Shown: positions 25,774 to 34,152 of the stretch, one piece after another
Layout: each line of letters opens with the position of its first letter
Numbering within the stretch: position 1 is the first letter of the stretch
From: Emticicia sp. C21
GTDB taxonomy: Bacteria; Bacteroidota; Bacteroidia; Cytophagales; Spirosomataceae
Assembly (NCBI RefSeq): GCF_003418935.1
Contig: NZ_QVMT01000002.1
Coordinates: 496,001 to 560,000, forward strand
Reading direction: 5' to 3'
Length of the DNA: 64,000 nucleotides
Program-made: the position numbers and the translations under genes
Notes under the pieces: model-generated
Databases searched by the model: none
Told to the model about the DNA's origin: nothing
Seen by the model: the letters and a program-made list of their open reading frames with translations, nothing else

Positions 25774-27372
25774 ATGGCAGGCGGAAAAGAGTCACCACGT
25801 CAGAAGATGATCAACATGATGTATCTGGTTCTGACGGCAATGTTGGCACTCCAGATAAGTAATGCTATTTTACAGAAATTTCAGCTATTAAATAATAGCA
25901 TAGAAAGATCAAATTCAGCAGCAAACGAAACAAACGGTAAATCAGTACAAGCAATTAAAGATAAAATCGAGAAGGATGCAACTGCTGCCAAATATGCGGA
26001 TGTATTGCGTCAGGCAAATGAAGTAAGAAAAATGACTGCTGAAATAGACGGTTATATTGCCGGTTTAAAGCAGGAAGTAATCAACGCAGGTGGCGGAATC
26101 GACCCTGTAACAGGGGGTGTGAAAAACCCTTCCGAAGAAGAAAAAGTAGCTATTCTGATGGTTGGTGCTAATAAAAATGGTAAAGGATACGAATTGAAGA
26201 AAAAACTGAATGATTTTAGTATAGCTCTTCAAAAATTCGCTGCACCTAATACTAAATTCTCTGAATTAGCGATTGATGCTTCACAAGACCCGGCATTGTC
26301 TAAAACGGATGCATCGACAAGAAATAAGGATTTTTCTGAATTATATTTTGCCCAAACACCTGTTCCGGCAGCTTTGGCAGTACTAAGCCAGAAACAATCG
26401 GAAGCTCGTCGCTTAGAAAGCCAGGTGTTGGAATATCTGGCGACTCAGGTAGGGATTAAAGAAATTAAATTTGATGAGATCTTTGCAGTGGTAATTCCTG
26501 ATGCCCGTGCAGTAGTAGCGGGTCAAAAATACCATGCAGAAATAGCCATTGGTGCTTATTCAAAATCTATTACACCTCGTATCAGTATCAATGGTACTTC
26601 TGTTCCTGTAAAAGACGGTAAAGGTGTCTATGAATTGACAGCATCAGGTGGTGAATTTGATAAAAACGGGCAATTGAAACGTTCGTATACTGCAAGTGTT
26701 TCTTATCCTGCTCCTGATGGTAGCTTAAAAACAGTTACTAAAGAAGAATCTTATACTGTACTTCAACCTTCTGTACAGTTAGAGTCTGCTTCATTACCAG
26801 CGTTATATTTCAAATGTGCTAACGAACTCCAAACTTCATCGCCTGGTTTGGGTGCTTTGTATTCACCTTCTTTTGGCGGTTCTGGTGCTGAGTTTATTCA
26901 GGGTGGTGGCGGAAAAGTAACCGTTGTACCTAACTCTGCCAATGTAGTTTTGAGTGTCACAAATGGTGGATATAAACTAAAAGATTTCCCATTCAAAGTT
27001 CGTCGTGTGCCTAAGCCTACAGTGTATTTCACTACACAAGGAGGTAAAAGACTGGATGAGAAAAGGGGTGAATCTGCCGCAGGTTTAAGAGGTATCGTAG
27101 CAGTAGCTGCTGCTGACGACAACTTTAAAACTACCAATCCGAAAGACGCAAACTATCGTGTAGCTGAGTTCGAAGTGAACCTTGCCCGCGGTAGTAAGAA
27201 AGTGAATGGTGTATCGGGAAGCAGTTCTGCAAATATTTCCAGCCTTGCGCAACAAGCACAAGCAGGAGACCGTTATGTAATTGAAGTAAAAAGAGTAGAA
27301 CGTAGAAACTTTAAAGGAGAAATTGAATCAGTTGACGTAGGAAGTGTCATTGTTACAGTACCCTTGAATTAA
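25774..27372 (+). CDS. gldM: T9SS/gliding motor protein GldM
   Basis: A 532-residue protein. The family start is MAGGKESPRQKMINMMYLVL, with a single membrane helix at about 14-34 that inserts into the GldL pentamer. The rest is a long periplasmic rod built of four domains (D1 helical to about 220, then Ig-like D2 to D4), matching the usual length of about 515-530. GldM dimers span the periplasm to the GldK/GldN ring and transmit the rotation. Its stop is 23 bp before gldN, so the two are in one operon. Confidence 0.97.
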   Translation: MAGGKESPRQKMINMMYLVLTAMLALQISNAILQKFQLLNNSIERSNSAANETNGKSVQAIKDKIEKDATAAKYADVLRQANEVRKMTAEIDGYIAGLKQEVINAGGGIDPVTGGVKNPSEEEKVAILMVGANKNGKGYELKKKLNDFSIALQKFAAPNTKFSELAIDASQDPALSKTDASTRNKDFSELYFAQTPVPAALAVLSQKQSEARRLESQVLEYLATQVGIKEIKFDEIFAVVIPDARAVVAGQKYHAEIAIGAYSKSITPRISINGTSVPVKDGKGVYELTASGGEFDKNGQLKRSYTASVSYPAPDGSLKTVTKEESYTVLQPSVQLESASLPALYFKCANELQTSSPGLGALYSPSFGGSGAEFIQGGGGKVTVVPNSANVVLSVTNGGYKLKDFPFKVRRVPKPTVYFTTQGGKRLDEKRGESAAGLRGIVAVAAADDNFKTTNPKDANYRVAEFEVNLARGSKKVNGVSGSSSANISSLAQQAQAGDRYVIEVKRVERRNFKGEIESVDVGSVIVTVPLN

Positions 27373-27395
27373 AAATAATTTATAAATTTCAGCTA

Positions 27396-28298
27396 ATGAG
27401 AAAATTACAAGGCATGGCTTTGGGTATTGCACTAATAACCAGCCAGTTAGCAGTAGCTCAGGAAAAAACAAATAATCATTTGAATCCGCTTTCGGTGCGT
27501 CCGATTAATGATGCAAATGTGATGTACAAAACATCAATTTGGAGAAAGATTGATTTGAGAGAAAAACAAAATCAACCTCTTTTTGCCAAAGGTAGCGAGA
27601 TTACTAAGCATTTGATGGATGCTGTGAAAGCAGGATTGCTTGATGCTTACACCAATGATTCATTGACTACTAAATTGACTTTAGAACAATTTAGCGAACG
27701 TTTGCAAATCAAGGAAGAAGGTGGTGGATTATCGCAGGAAGAAAAAGATGCAGGTTTTGCTGATACTCCTACAGCCGGCGGCGGAGACGATGGCTGGGGT
27801 GGTGGTGGCGGTGCTACAAAAACTAATGCGGCTGATAGCACAGGTGCGGGTTTTTCTACACCAACAGCTATAGCCAGTAGTGCAACTGAGTATTTCCCAA
27901 GCCAGCTGACAACTCTTGAGCTGAAAGAAGATTGGATTTTTGACAAACAACGTTCTCGCCAGTATTTCGATATTCAGTCTTTAGGAATAGTTATTCCGGC
28001 AGCACAAACTACTTTAGGTTTCGATCGTCCGGTAGCGTATTTCAGATACAAAGATTTAGAGCGTTATTTTCGTTCAAATCCAAAATGTATCTGGTACAAT
28101 GCAGCTAATATAGCACAGCACAAAAATTTAGCTGATGCTTTTGAACTACGCTTATTCCACGGCAGAATTACTAAATTATCAAATGCCGGTGACAGAGACT
28201 TAGATGATATTTACAAATCAGCTCGTGAAGGTATGCTTAAATCAGAAGAAGCAGAGCATAAGCTGATGGAGTTCGAACATAATTTGTGGGAGTATTAA
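27396..28298 (+). CDS. gldN: T9SS/gliding ring protein GldN
   Basis: A 300-residue periplasmic protein with a signal peptide (cut after AVAQ, about residue 22). Conserved pieces are DANVMYKTSIWRKIDLREKQNQPLF and a C-terminal domain with EDWIFDKQRSRQYFDIQSLGIVIP and FRYKDLERYF. It forms the outer-membrane-associated ring with GldK. Between residues about 118 and 160 there is an inserted Gly/Asp/Ala/Thr-rich low-complexity stretch (DDGWGGGGGATK), more flexible than in the model gliders I know. A strong terminator ends the operon. Confidence 0.95.
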   Translation: MRKLQGMALGIALITSQLAVAQEKTNNHLNPLSVRPINDANVMYKTSIWRKIDLREKQNQPLFAKGSEITKHLMDAVKAGLLDAYTNDSLTTKLTLEQFSERLQIKEEGGGLSQEEKDAGFADTPTAGGGDDGWGGGGGATKTNAADSTGAGFSTPTAIASSATEYFPSQLTTLELKEDWIFDKQRSRQYFDIQSLGIVIPAAQTTLGFDRPVAYFRYKDLERYFRSNPKCIWYNAANIAQHKNLADAFELRLFHGRITKLSNAGDRDLDDIYKSAREGMLKSEEAEHKLMEFEHNLWEY

Positions 28299-28654
28299 GA
28301 GTGATCTTAATCGACCAGAAAGGGGAGGAGCTTAAATGCTTCTCCCCTTTTTTATTGCTCAGCACAGTTCACACCAGAAATCCGGCAGTTCACGGATATT
28401 TTAACACTCTTTAACGTTTTTTAGCCTAAAAAATATTTTTTATAGTGCAACTTTGTGTCAGGGTTTTGCATCTAATAAGTGTAAGTAAAAAACGAGTAAT
28501 AATCTGAGAAATAAAAACAACCGTTTATCCAGATATATGTCCATTCATCCAAAACAGAGAAAAATAATAGTACTATGTATAGCATAATACCAATTAAAAC
28601 ATATATCTTTGTATTGTCAATTAAGAAAGATGAATGCTCTCCAAAAATAAAATT
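28299..28654. other. Intergenic region after gldN
   Basis: 356 bp. It holds the gldN terminator and, near its end, a -7-type box TATCTTTG (28605-28612) about 42 bases before the next gene. No -33 partner is convincing, and nothing else was recognised. Confidence 0.5.
28319..28353 (+). terminator. gldKLMN terminator
   Basis: AAAGGGGAGGAGC (28319-28331) and GCTTCTCCCCTTT (28338-28350), 13 bp with one GU pair and a 6-base loop, followed by more T. Confidence 0.92.
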
Positions 28655-29008
28655 ATGAAAAAGCTATTATTAATATTCGCAACGATACTAATCAGCCTCA
28701 ATTCGATGGCTATGGGTTTCCCACATAATAGTTATGGACAAAAACACGCCTTAAATAAGGCTACTAACCAGTCGGTAGCTTTAGTGGAGGCACAAGCATT
28801 ACAAAATTCATTGATAGCTAGTACTGAAACAAAAGTGGAAGAAGACACTAATCAGGAGTCGTTTGTAGAAATGTGCGCAAACTATATAATCAGTTTGTTC
28901 ACAGAGCATTTATTTAAAAGTAGAAGTATGGCGGTGAAATCTTTTGAAAAAGGTAACTGCGAATACTTTGCCATTAAACAAGATTTTGATTACCATTTAA
29001 TTGGTTAA
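28655..29008 (+). CDS. Small exported protein of unknown function
   Basis: A 117-residue protein with a clear signal peptide (MKKLLLIFATILISLNSMA). The mature part is short and mixed-charge, with two Cys (in VEMCANYI and KGNCEYF) and an amphipathic segment ANYIISLFTEHLF. No family recognised. The ATG at 28655 is chosen over the one at 28634 because it begins directly with the signal peptide. A -7 box at 28605-28612 and a terminator at 29054-29082 suggest a one-gene transcript. It follows gldN, but with its own signals, so a role in gliding is not implied. Confidence 0.75.
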   Translation: MKKLLLIFATILISLNSMAMGFPHNSYGQKHALNKATNQSVALVEAQALQNSLIASTETKVEEDTNQESFVEMCANYIISLFTEHLFKSRSMAVKSFEKGNCEYFAIKQDFDYHLIG

Positions 29009-29053
29009 ACATAAAGATTCTTATTTTCATACGGTTTAGTTAAGGTTTAGACA

Positions 29054-29082
29054 AAAAGCGTGGCTCTTTGAACCACGCTTTT
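29054..29082 (+). terminator. Terminator after the small exported protein
   Basis: AAAAGCGTGG (29054-29063) and CCACGCTTTT (29073-29082), loop 9 bases, followed by TCTTATTTT. Confidence 0.85.
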
Positions 29083-29090
29083 CTTATTTT

Positions 29091-29251
29091 GAACCTGTTT
29101 AAACTTTTTATTTAATGACGAGAATGAGCTAATTTTTGCTCAGATGAGGCTAATTATTGAGTGCGTAGCAGAGCTGCGGACGAAAGAATTAGACGAAATA
29201 TGAGTAAAAATTAGACATTCGTAGTCAAAAGAAATAAGTTTAAACAGGTTC
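29091..29251. mobile_element. 161-bp full-length foldback element (MITE-like)
   Basis: Both ends carry the perfect inverted repeat GAACCTGTTTAAACTT (29091-29106; complement at 29236-29251). The similarity of the two arms continues inward to the centre: TGACGAGAATGAGCTAATTTTTGCTCA in the left arm matches TGACTACGAATGTCTAATTTTTACTCA in the right arm read backward (pieces quoted only to show the pattern, positions 29117-29143 and about 29199-29225), and GCTAATTATTGAGTGCG matches GTCTAATTCTTTCGTCCG. The whole element therefore folds into one imperfect hairpin with its apex near 29170. It encodes nothing. No clear target-site duplication is visible. It ends 24 bp from the glyA stop and may act as that gene's terminator. 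Confidence 0.75.
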
Positions 29252-29274
29252 TTTATTCATATGATAATCTAATC

Positions 29275-30567
29275 TTAGAACTGGAACAAAGGGTAATCCT
29301 GCATCCAGGTATTGATTTCCTGTTTAACAGCCATAATAGTTGCTGCTTTGTCATGATTCATCAATACATCGTCAATCAAATCTACAATTCTTACCATATC
29401 TTTCTCAACCAGCCCACGAGAAGTCATTGCTGCCGTTCCTACACGCATTCCTGAGGTTGTCATGGCTGTTTTATCATCAAATGGTACCATGTTCTTGTTT
29501 ACAGTGATATCGGCTTGTATTAAAGAGTTTTCAGCGATTTTACCTGTTAATCCTTTCGGACGTAAGTCAATCAACATCAAATGGTTGTCTGTACCGTCTG
29601 AAATGATTTTATAACCGCGATTCACAAATTCAGTTGCCATTACTCTGGCATTTTTTTGAACTTGTACAGCGTAGTTATAGAAATTGTCTGTTAAAGCTTC
29701 ACCGAAAGCAATTGCTTTAGCAGCAATGATATGCTCTAACGGGCCACCTTGCGTACCTGGGAATACACCTGAATCTAACAATGAAGACATCATTCTTACT
29801 TCACCTTTTGGTGTGGTAATTCCAAAAGGATTTTGGAAATCATTACGCATCATGATGACACCACCACGTGTACCACGAAGGGTTTTGTGAGTGGTAGTTG
29901 TAACAATATGACATTGGTCGAAAGGATCGTTCAATAAACCTTTAGCAATTAAGCCGGCTGGGTGCGAAATATCTGCTAAAAGAATAGCACCGATAGAATC
30001 GGCAATCTGGCGAAGACGCACGTAATCCCAGTCACGAGAGTAAGCGGAAGCACCGCAGATAATCAATTTTGGTTTTTCTCTATGGGCAGTTTCTTCAACT
30101 TTATTCCAATCAATCAAACCTGTTTCCTGCTCAACACCATAAAAAAACGGTTGAAAATATTTACCAGAGATATTTACAGGTGAACCATGCGAAAGGTGTC
30201 CACCATGCGAAAGATTAAATCCTAAAATTTTATCGCCAGGTTGTAAACATGCCAGAAAAACAGCCATATTAGCCTGCGCTCCTGAATGTGGTTGTACGTT
30301 AGCCCAGGTAAGGTTAAATAAAGCTTTCAGGCGGTCAATAGCTATTTGCTCAATCTGGTCAACTACCTCACAGCCTCCATAATAACGCTTGCCTGGAAGT
30401 CCTTCAGCATATTTATTGGTAAGTACACTACCTGCAGCTTCCATTACTTGTGGCGAAACGAAGTTTTCAGAAGCAATCAGTTCAATACCATGTAATTGGC
30501 GATTGTTTTCTTTCGTGATTAGATCGAAGATTTCGGTATCACGATAGAGTGTTGTTTGTACAGACAT
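29275..30567 (-). CDS. glyA: Serine hydroxymethyltransferase
   Basis: A 430-residue PLP enzyme of normal length. Signatures: [12 protein letters not shown] near 29, [28 protein letters not shown], the PLP lysine in [14 protein letters not shown] (near 232), and [11 protein letters not shown]. It interconverts serine and glycine with tetrahydrofolate, feeding one-carbon metabolism in the cytoplasm. A -7-like TAAATTTG lies upstream on the minus strand (30618-30625). Monocistronic by context; no terminator hairpin other than the foldback element follows. Confidence 0.97.
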   Translation of the reverse strand: MSVQTTLYRDTEIFDLITKENNRQLHGIELIASENFVSPQVMEAAGSVLTNKYAEGLPGKRYYGGCEVVDQIEQIAIDRLKALFNLTWANVQPHSGAQANMAVFLACLQPGDKILGFNLSHGGHLSHGSPVNISGKYFQPFFYGVEQETGLIDWNKVEETAHREKPKLIICGASAYSRDWDYVRLRQIADSIGAILLADISHPAGLIAKGLLNDPFDQCHIVTTTTHKTLRGTRGGVIMMRNDFQNPFGITTPKGEVRMMSSLLDSGVFPGTQGGPLEHIIAAKAIAFGEALTDNFYNYAVQVQKNARVMATEFVNRGYKIISDGTDNHLMLIDLRPKGLTGKIAENSLIQADITVNKNMVPFDDKTAMTTSGMRVGTAAMTSRGLVEKDMVRIVDLIDDVLMNHDKAATIMAVKQEINTWMQDYPLFQF

Positions 30568-30726
30568 ATTGATTGTTTGATGTACGATTTAAGAAGTACG
30601 AATGATAAGAGTAAGCACAAATTTAATGGAATGTTAGAAGAACAGGAATTCTGAACCAAATAATCTTTTGACAAAATTCTAAAAAGTAGATTTTTTCTTG
30701 AAAAAATGCTATTTCGAGCAAGCTCT

Positions 30727-31950
30727 CTATCGAAGCACAACAGCTCCCTTAATCATTTTATCAATCAATTCGCAGTTAGGTATATACGCTAACTCGGCCT
30801 GGTAGCTGCCTCCATATATAAGAAAGGGTGTAGGGCGGGATTTGAAAAAGGCTTTCCGATAAGCATCATCTAGCCTTTCAAGACCAAGATTTTGTCTTCT
30901 TTCATTAATCTCTATTTCAGTTAGTGTAGCAGATTTCTCTTTTTTCCAATAGAATCTTTCTTTCTTATCTTCCCAATTATTATTGGGGCAGTTTATATTA
31001 TCTTCCAGCCTTACCTGAATAACTAATACCCGGCCCATTGTACAAGGCTCTTCAGTAGAGTAGCCTATTAATGACTTAATAATAGCCGGATGTGCTTTTC
31101 CCTCCCGGATGGCCTGCTTTACTATCGTTGAAACATCTATCTTGTCTACACTTTGTTGAAAAGAACTTGCAATAAGTATATCACTAATAATTGTGTTTTC
31201 ATATAGGTAAGATGAGGCAGAAGAGGTATTTCTTTGAAAAGGTGGGGCTTGCGGATTGTTTTGAAAGATGCTGTTAAGGCCAAGTATATTTTCATCGAGA
31301 AAACCATGTACTTCCAGCATTTTATGGGCTATCAGCATATTATTTCGTATGATTCCAGAACCCTTTATCCCATTTAATTTTCGGAGACTATCTATTTGCT
31401 GCTTTAAATTTTTAGGCATGCTTTCTATAAAAACCAGACTATCGACGGGCATCCATTTCTGCTCTTTGGCATGCTCTTTAACGAAAGTCCTTAATTCAGG
31501 TGTAAGCGGAGTAATGGGTGAGCTTACCATTGAATGATACATCTTCTGCAGGGAATCCCGCAATTGGATGTTTATCTGAGGTTTTATGAGTTTAGCTTGT
31601 TTTTCAAAGCTTGCCCATTGTTTGCAGGTATCAGCTACATTTTTGAAGAAGAAATCTTTCCTGAAATTTTCAACCAGATACCCTTTGGCTACTATTTTCT
31701 CTAAAAAATCAAAAGCTATGGGCATTTTTCCAATTATTGTAGCACAGACGGCGGCATTATAATAATCTTTAGCGAATGGTTTCTCTACATTGGCAAAGGC
31801 TTCATTATAAAATGCCAGTGCTTCATGATAATTGGTATCAACAATAGCTAATTCAGCCTCATTAATGATGGGGTGGTAGATTCGGGTAAAATCTGTTTGT
31901 GCATAACTAATAGAGCTATAAAAAAAGAGTAGCAATAATAGTTTTTTCAT
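30727..31950 (-). CDS. Secreted protein with TPR-like N-terminus, function unknown
   Basis: A 407-residue protein with a signal peptide (MKKLLLLLFFYSSISYAQ). Residues about 30-110 read as two tetratricopeptide-like helical pairs (NYHEALAFYNEAFANV, DYYNAAVCATIIGKMPIAFDFLEKIVAKGY). The rest has charged helices and a C-terminal segment with a Cys pair (PCTMG, NINCPNNNW). I know similar Bacteroidota proteins only as hypothetical. An earlier in-frame ATG at 31971 adds seven residues and is less likely. Confidence 0.7.
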   Translation of the reverse strand: MKKLLLLLFFYSSISYAQTDFTRIYHPIINEAELAIVDTNYHEALAFYNEAFANVEKPFAKDYYNAAVCATIIGKMPIAFDFLEKIVAKGYLVENFRKDFFFKNVADTCKQWASFEKQAKLIKPQINIQLRDSLQKMYHSMVSSPITPLTPELRTFVKEHAKEQKWMPVDSLVFIESMPKNLKQQIDSLRKLNGIKGSGIIRNNMLIAHKMLEVHGFLDENILGLNSIFQNNPQAPPFQRNTSSASSYLYENTIISDILIASSFQQSVDKIDVSTIVKQAIREGKAHPAIIKSLIGYSTEEPCTMGRVLVIQVRLEDNINCPNNNWEDKKERFYWKKEKSATLTEIEINERRQNLGLERLDDAYRKAFFKSRPTPFLIYGGSYQAELAYIPNCELIDKMIKGAVVLR

Positions 31951-31997
31951 AGAAAAAGATCGATATAGCAAAAATACTAAAAGCGTATAAAATTAAA

Positions 31998-32023
31998 AAA
32001 CCAACTCAAATATGAGTTGGTTT
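31998..32023 (-). terminator. Terminator after the gene at 32051
   Basis: AAACCAACTCA (32013-32023 read on the minus strand) pairs with TGAGTTGGTTT (31998-32008), loop of 4, followed on the minus strand by TTTTTTAATTTT. It closes the pssA-purS-membrane protein unit. Confidence 0.85.
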
Positions 32024-32050
32024 CTGCAAGCGTTAACAAACGCTTAACAT

Positions 32051-32551
32051 TTAAGAGAAATATTTTAAGTGCATAGCATACAAGCCTGTAAAAAGAGCTG
32101 AGCTAATCAGCGACGCTATTCCTATCGACCAGCCAATTGTGCCTCCAAGAATAATAATAGGAGCCAAAACCCCAATGACATTTCCGGCAATATATACATA
32201 GAATCCTTTTTTCTGCAATCCCCACATCCAGATACCACCTAAAATCAATAAAGCGGCCGAAATAAGGGTGACTACACCCGCAGTTACCAGATTTTTCTCA
32301 CTGAAAAGCTTATCAGTTTCCTCCTGGCTTTTTTCTACCTGTTCCAATTCTTTGTCAGATAGGTATTTCGACATCATATCTACCATCATCTCGTTGGCCT
32401 GTTCTTTACTTGCTGCTACTTTTTCAGGTGTAAACACGTTTGGAATGGCCCCATAAAATTTATAGGCATTCCATAAAAAAGTAAGCACACACAAGATAGT
32501 CAGGAAGGTAGGCCGCACAGGTACGGTATTTTCCTCAAATGGATTCTGCAT
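32051..32551 (-). CDS. Membrane protein of unknown function
   Basis: A 166-residue protein with one N-terminal membrane helix (about 14-34), a polar, charged segment of 50 residues (EKVAASKEQANEMM to QEETDKLFSEK), then three closely spaced helices (about 88-165). No family recognised. It follows purS by 24 bp on the same strand and is followed by a terminator, so it seems to be the last gene of the pssA-purS operon. Confidence 0.7.
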   Translation of the reverse strand: MQNPFEENTVPVRPTFLTILCVLTFLWNAYKFYGAIPNVFTPEKVAASKEQANEMMVDMMSKYLSDKELEQVEKSQEETDKLFSEKNLVTAGVVTLISAALLILGGIWMWGLQKKGFYVYIAGNVIGVLAPIIILGGTIGWSIGIASLISSALFTGLYAMHLKYFS

Positions 32552-32575
32552 AAGGGTTTATTAATAATTTTTGAA

Positions 32576-32827
32576 TCAGATAGCTGTTAACTCAAAAGTA
32601 TACTCTTCCATAATCAGGTTTGCCAATAGTTTTTTGCAGGCATCTTCTACAATGCTTTCGGCAGTAGCTTTATCGGCAGCCTCAATTTCCATATTAATAT
32701 GTTTGCCAATACGGCAATCGCCAAAACCCTGAATATCAAGGTTTTTTAAACCTAATAATACGGCTTTTCCCTGAGGATCAAGGATTTCTTTGATAGGCAT
32801 TACGTCAATCGAAGCGAGGAATTTCAT
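32576..32827 (-). CDS. purS: Phosphoribosylformylglycinamidine synthase subunit PurS-like
   Basis: An 83-residue protein with the PurS pattern: MKFLASIDVMPIKEILDPQGKAV, then LGLKNLDIQGFGDCRIGKHINMEIEA and VEDACKKLLANLIMEEYTFEL. PurS is the small linking subunit of the three-part FGAM synthase (PurLQS) of purine synthesis. The initiation codon at 32827 is chosen because the family begins there; a frame extension upstream to 32872 would encode a non-family N-terminus. No purL or purQ is in the window, so the subunits are dispersed. Confidence 0.93.
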   Translation of the reverse strand: MKFLASIDVMPIKEILDPQGKAVLLGLKNLDIQGFGDCRIGKHINMEIEAADKATAESIVEDACKKLLANLIMEEYTFELTAI

Positions 32828-32872
32828 AAGTATCAACCCCCATTCCCGATAAGGGGGATTTTGTTTAAGCAT

Positions 32873-33625
32873 TTACTCCCCTTTGGGAACAGGGGCTGAT
32901 TTATTAATTAGAGATAAGATTATATACAAGAATATAACCAGTGGAATGGCCAGGAATTGCAAAACCACCAACAAAATTACGGAAAGAATTAGAAATATGT
33001 ACTTGATTTTATTATCAACCCACGAAAAATTTTTAAACTTCAAAGCAAACAGCGGAATTTCGGATACCAGCAGGTAGCTCATTACCAGCGTGTATGCTAT
33101 TAAAAATATATTATTATGAATAAGGAACTCATAATTTGAATTAAACTCCAGAATAAGAGGGAAAGAGGCTACTACAAACGCATTGGCAGGTGTAGGTACA
33201 CCAATGAATGAATCTGACTGGCGCGTATCTACATTAAACTTGGCTAAACGCAAAGCAGAAAAAAGTGCCAGGATAAAAGCTAAATAGGACAGCGGGTGAA
33301 ATGAAATCTGTGAAACAATAGAAGAAGACACAAAGTCAGAAAAGATAGAATCTTTGTGCATGGTATCACTAATGAGCCGGGCAACAATAAAGGCTGGTAG
33401 AACCCCAAAAGTAACCATATCAGCCAATGAATCTAATTCTTTGCCAATAGCAGAGTGTTGTTTGAGCAGACGAGCCACAAAACCATCCAGAAAATCAAGA
33501 ATACCTGCTATAAAGATCAGATAGGCAGCATAGGTAAGTTCGCCCTGAAAAACAAAAACAATCCCAAAACATCCACATAGCAGATTGCCAAGGGTCATGA
33601 GATTAGGAACAGTAAACAATTTCAT
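32873..33625 (-). CDS. pssA: CDP-diacylglycerol-serine O-phosphatidyltransferase
   Basis: A 250-residue integral membrane enzyme with about six to eight helices. The CDP-alcohol phosphotransferase signature D-G-x2-A-R-x8-G-x3-D-x3-D is present in DFLDGFVARL...IGKELDSLAD (about residues 43-69). It makes phosphatidylserine, the precursor of phosphatidylethanolamine. The start at 33625 (MKLFTVPNLMTLGNL) is the family start. It is 45 bp upstream of purS. Its 5' end and leader have a degenerate copy at 33923-34002 (see the pseudogene entry). Confidence 0.95.
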   Translation of the reverse strand: MKLFTVPNLMTLGNLLCGCFGIVFVFQGELTYAAYLIFIAGILDFLDGFVARLLKQHSAIGKELDSLADMVTFGVLPAFIVARLISDTMHKDSIFSDFVSSSIVSQISFHPLSYLAFILALFSALRLAKFNVDTRQSDSFIGVPTPANAFVVASFPLILEFNSNYEFLIHNNIFLIAYTLVMSYLLVSEIPLFALKFKNFSWVDNKIKYIFLILSVILLVVLQFLAIPLVIFLYIILSLINKSAPVPKGE

Positions 33626-33673
33626 ATAGTGGTGTTTGGGAAGTTAAGATTAAGCGCTGAAAATTACGATATT
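33595..33673. repeat. pssA start and leader, copy A of a direct duplication
   Basis: This segment, which covers the first ten codons and the leader of pssA, is repeated in the same direction at 33923-34002 with about four of five positions alike by eye. The part AATATCGTAATTTTCAGC (as read on the minus strand) is unchanged apart from its flanks and may hold the promoter -7 box (TAATTTTC). Confidence 0.8.
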
Positions 33674-33711
33674 CCTGTAAGAATATGTCAGGTCATGAGA
33701 AATTATTATTT

Positions 33712-33909
33712 TTAACGAAGACGTTTGTAGATGACAAAAACGCTTGAAAGGAAGATAGTTAGTAGAATCAGGCCAAAAAACAGATAGCCTTCATTGCTAA
33801 GATGCTTTTTTGAAACATCTCGCTGAAAAAATGACATAATTCCCAAAAGAATCAGACTCCCGGAAAAAATAATTAATATTAAGCTAATAGCTAATTCAAA
33901 GATTTTCAT
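33712..33909 (-). CDS. Small two-helix membrane protein
   Basis: A 65-residue protein with two membrane helices (about 5-28 and 43-60) separated by a short basic/polar loop (FFQRDVSKKHLSNEG) and ending in YKRLR. The family is unknown. Its ATG comes 2 bases after the stop of a 13-codon remnant of pssA, and it lies between the two copies of the pssA leader. It probably uses the duplicated leader/promoter (copy B), and so may be controlled like pssA. The frame, hydrophobicity and placement support a real gene, though it is short. Confidence 0.65.
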   Translation of the reverse strand: MKIFELAISLILIIFSGSLILLGIMSFFQRDVSKKHLSNEGYLFFGLILLTIFLSSVFVIYKRLR

Positions 33910-33911
33910 CT

Positions 33912-33953
33912 TTAAACAAAGTTCATAAAATTAGGAACAGTAAAAAGTTTCAT
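33912..33953 (-). pseudogene. pssA 5' remnant (13 codons)
   Basis: Reading from 33953: MKLFTVPNFMNFV then stop, against MKLFTVPNLMTL for real pssA. It is the start of a duplicated pssA that was cut off by the small gene at 33712-33909. It could still act as a translated leader ending just before that gene. Confidence 0.7.
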
Positions 33954-34002
33954 ACGTTGGTGCTTAGGCAGTAAATATTTAAGTGCTGAAAATTACGATA
34001 TT
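33923..34002. repeat. pssA start and leader, copy B
   Basis: Direct copy of 33595-33673. It lies about 330 bp upstream of copy A and immediately before the small membrane gene. The most conserved part is again the segment around AATATCGTAATTTTCAG on the minus strand. Confidence 0.8.
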
Positions 34003-34152
34003 TGGTGGTGTATTTCATAAGATTTTAACTACTTCTTTACTTTTCGCTTAAAAAGAATTTCTTTTACTAAAGGGGTTCAATCAATATTTTGCCGTAATTT
34101 GCATTCATAACCTGAATATTGTTCTAATAAATTCTGACTAAAAAAACTAAGT

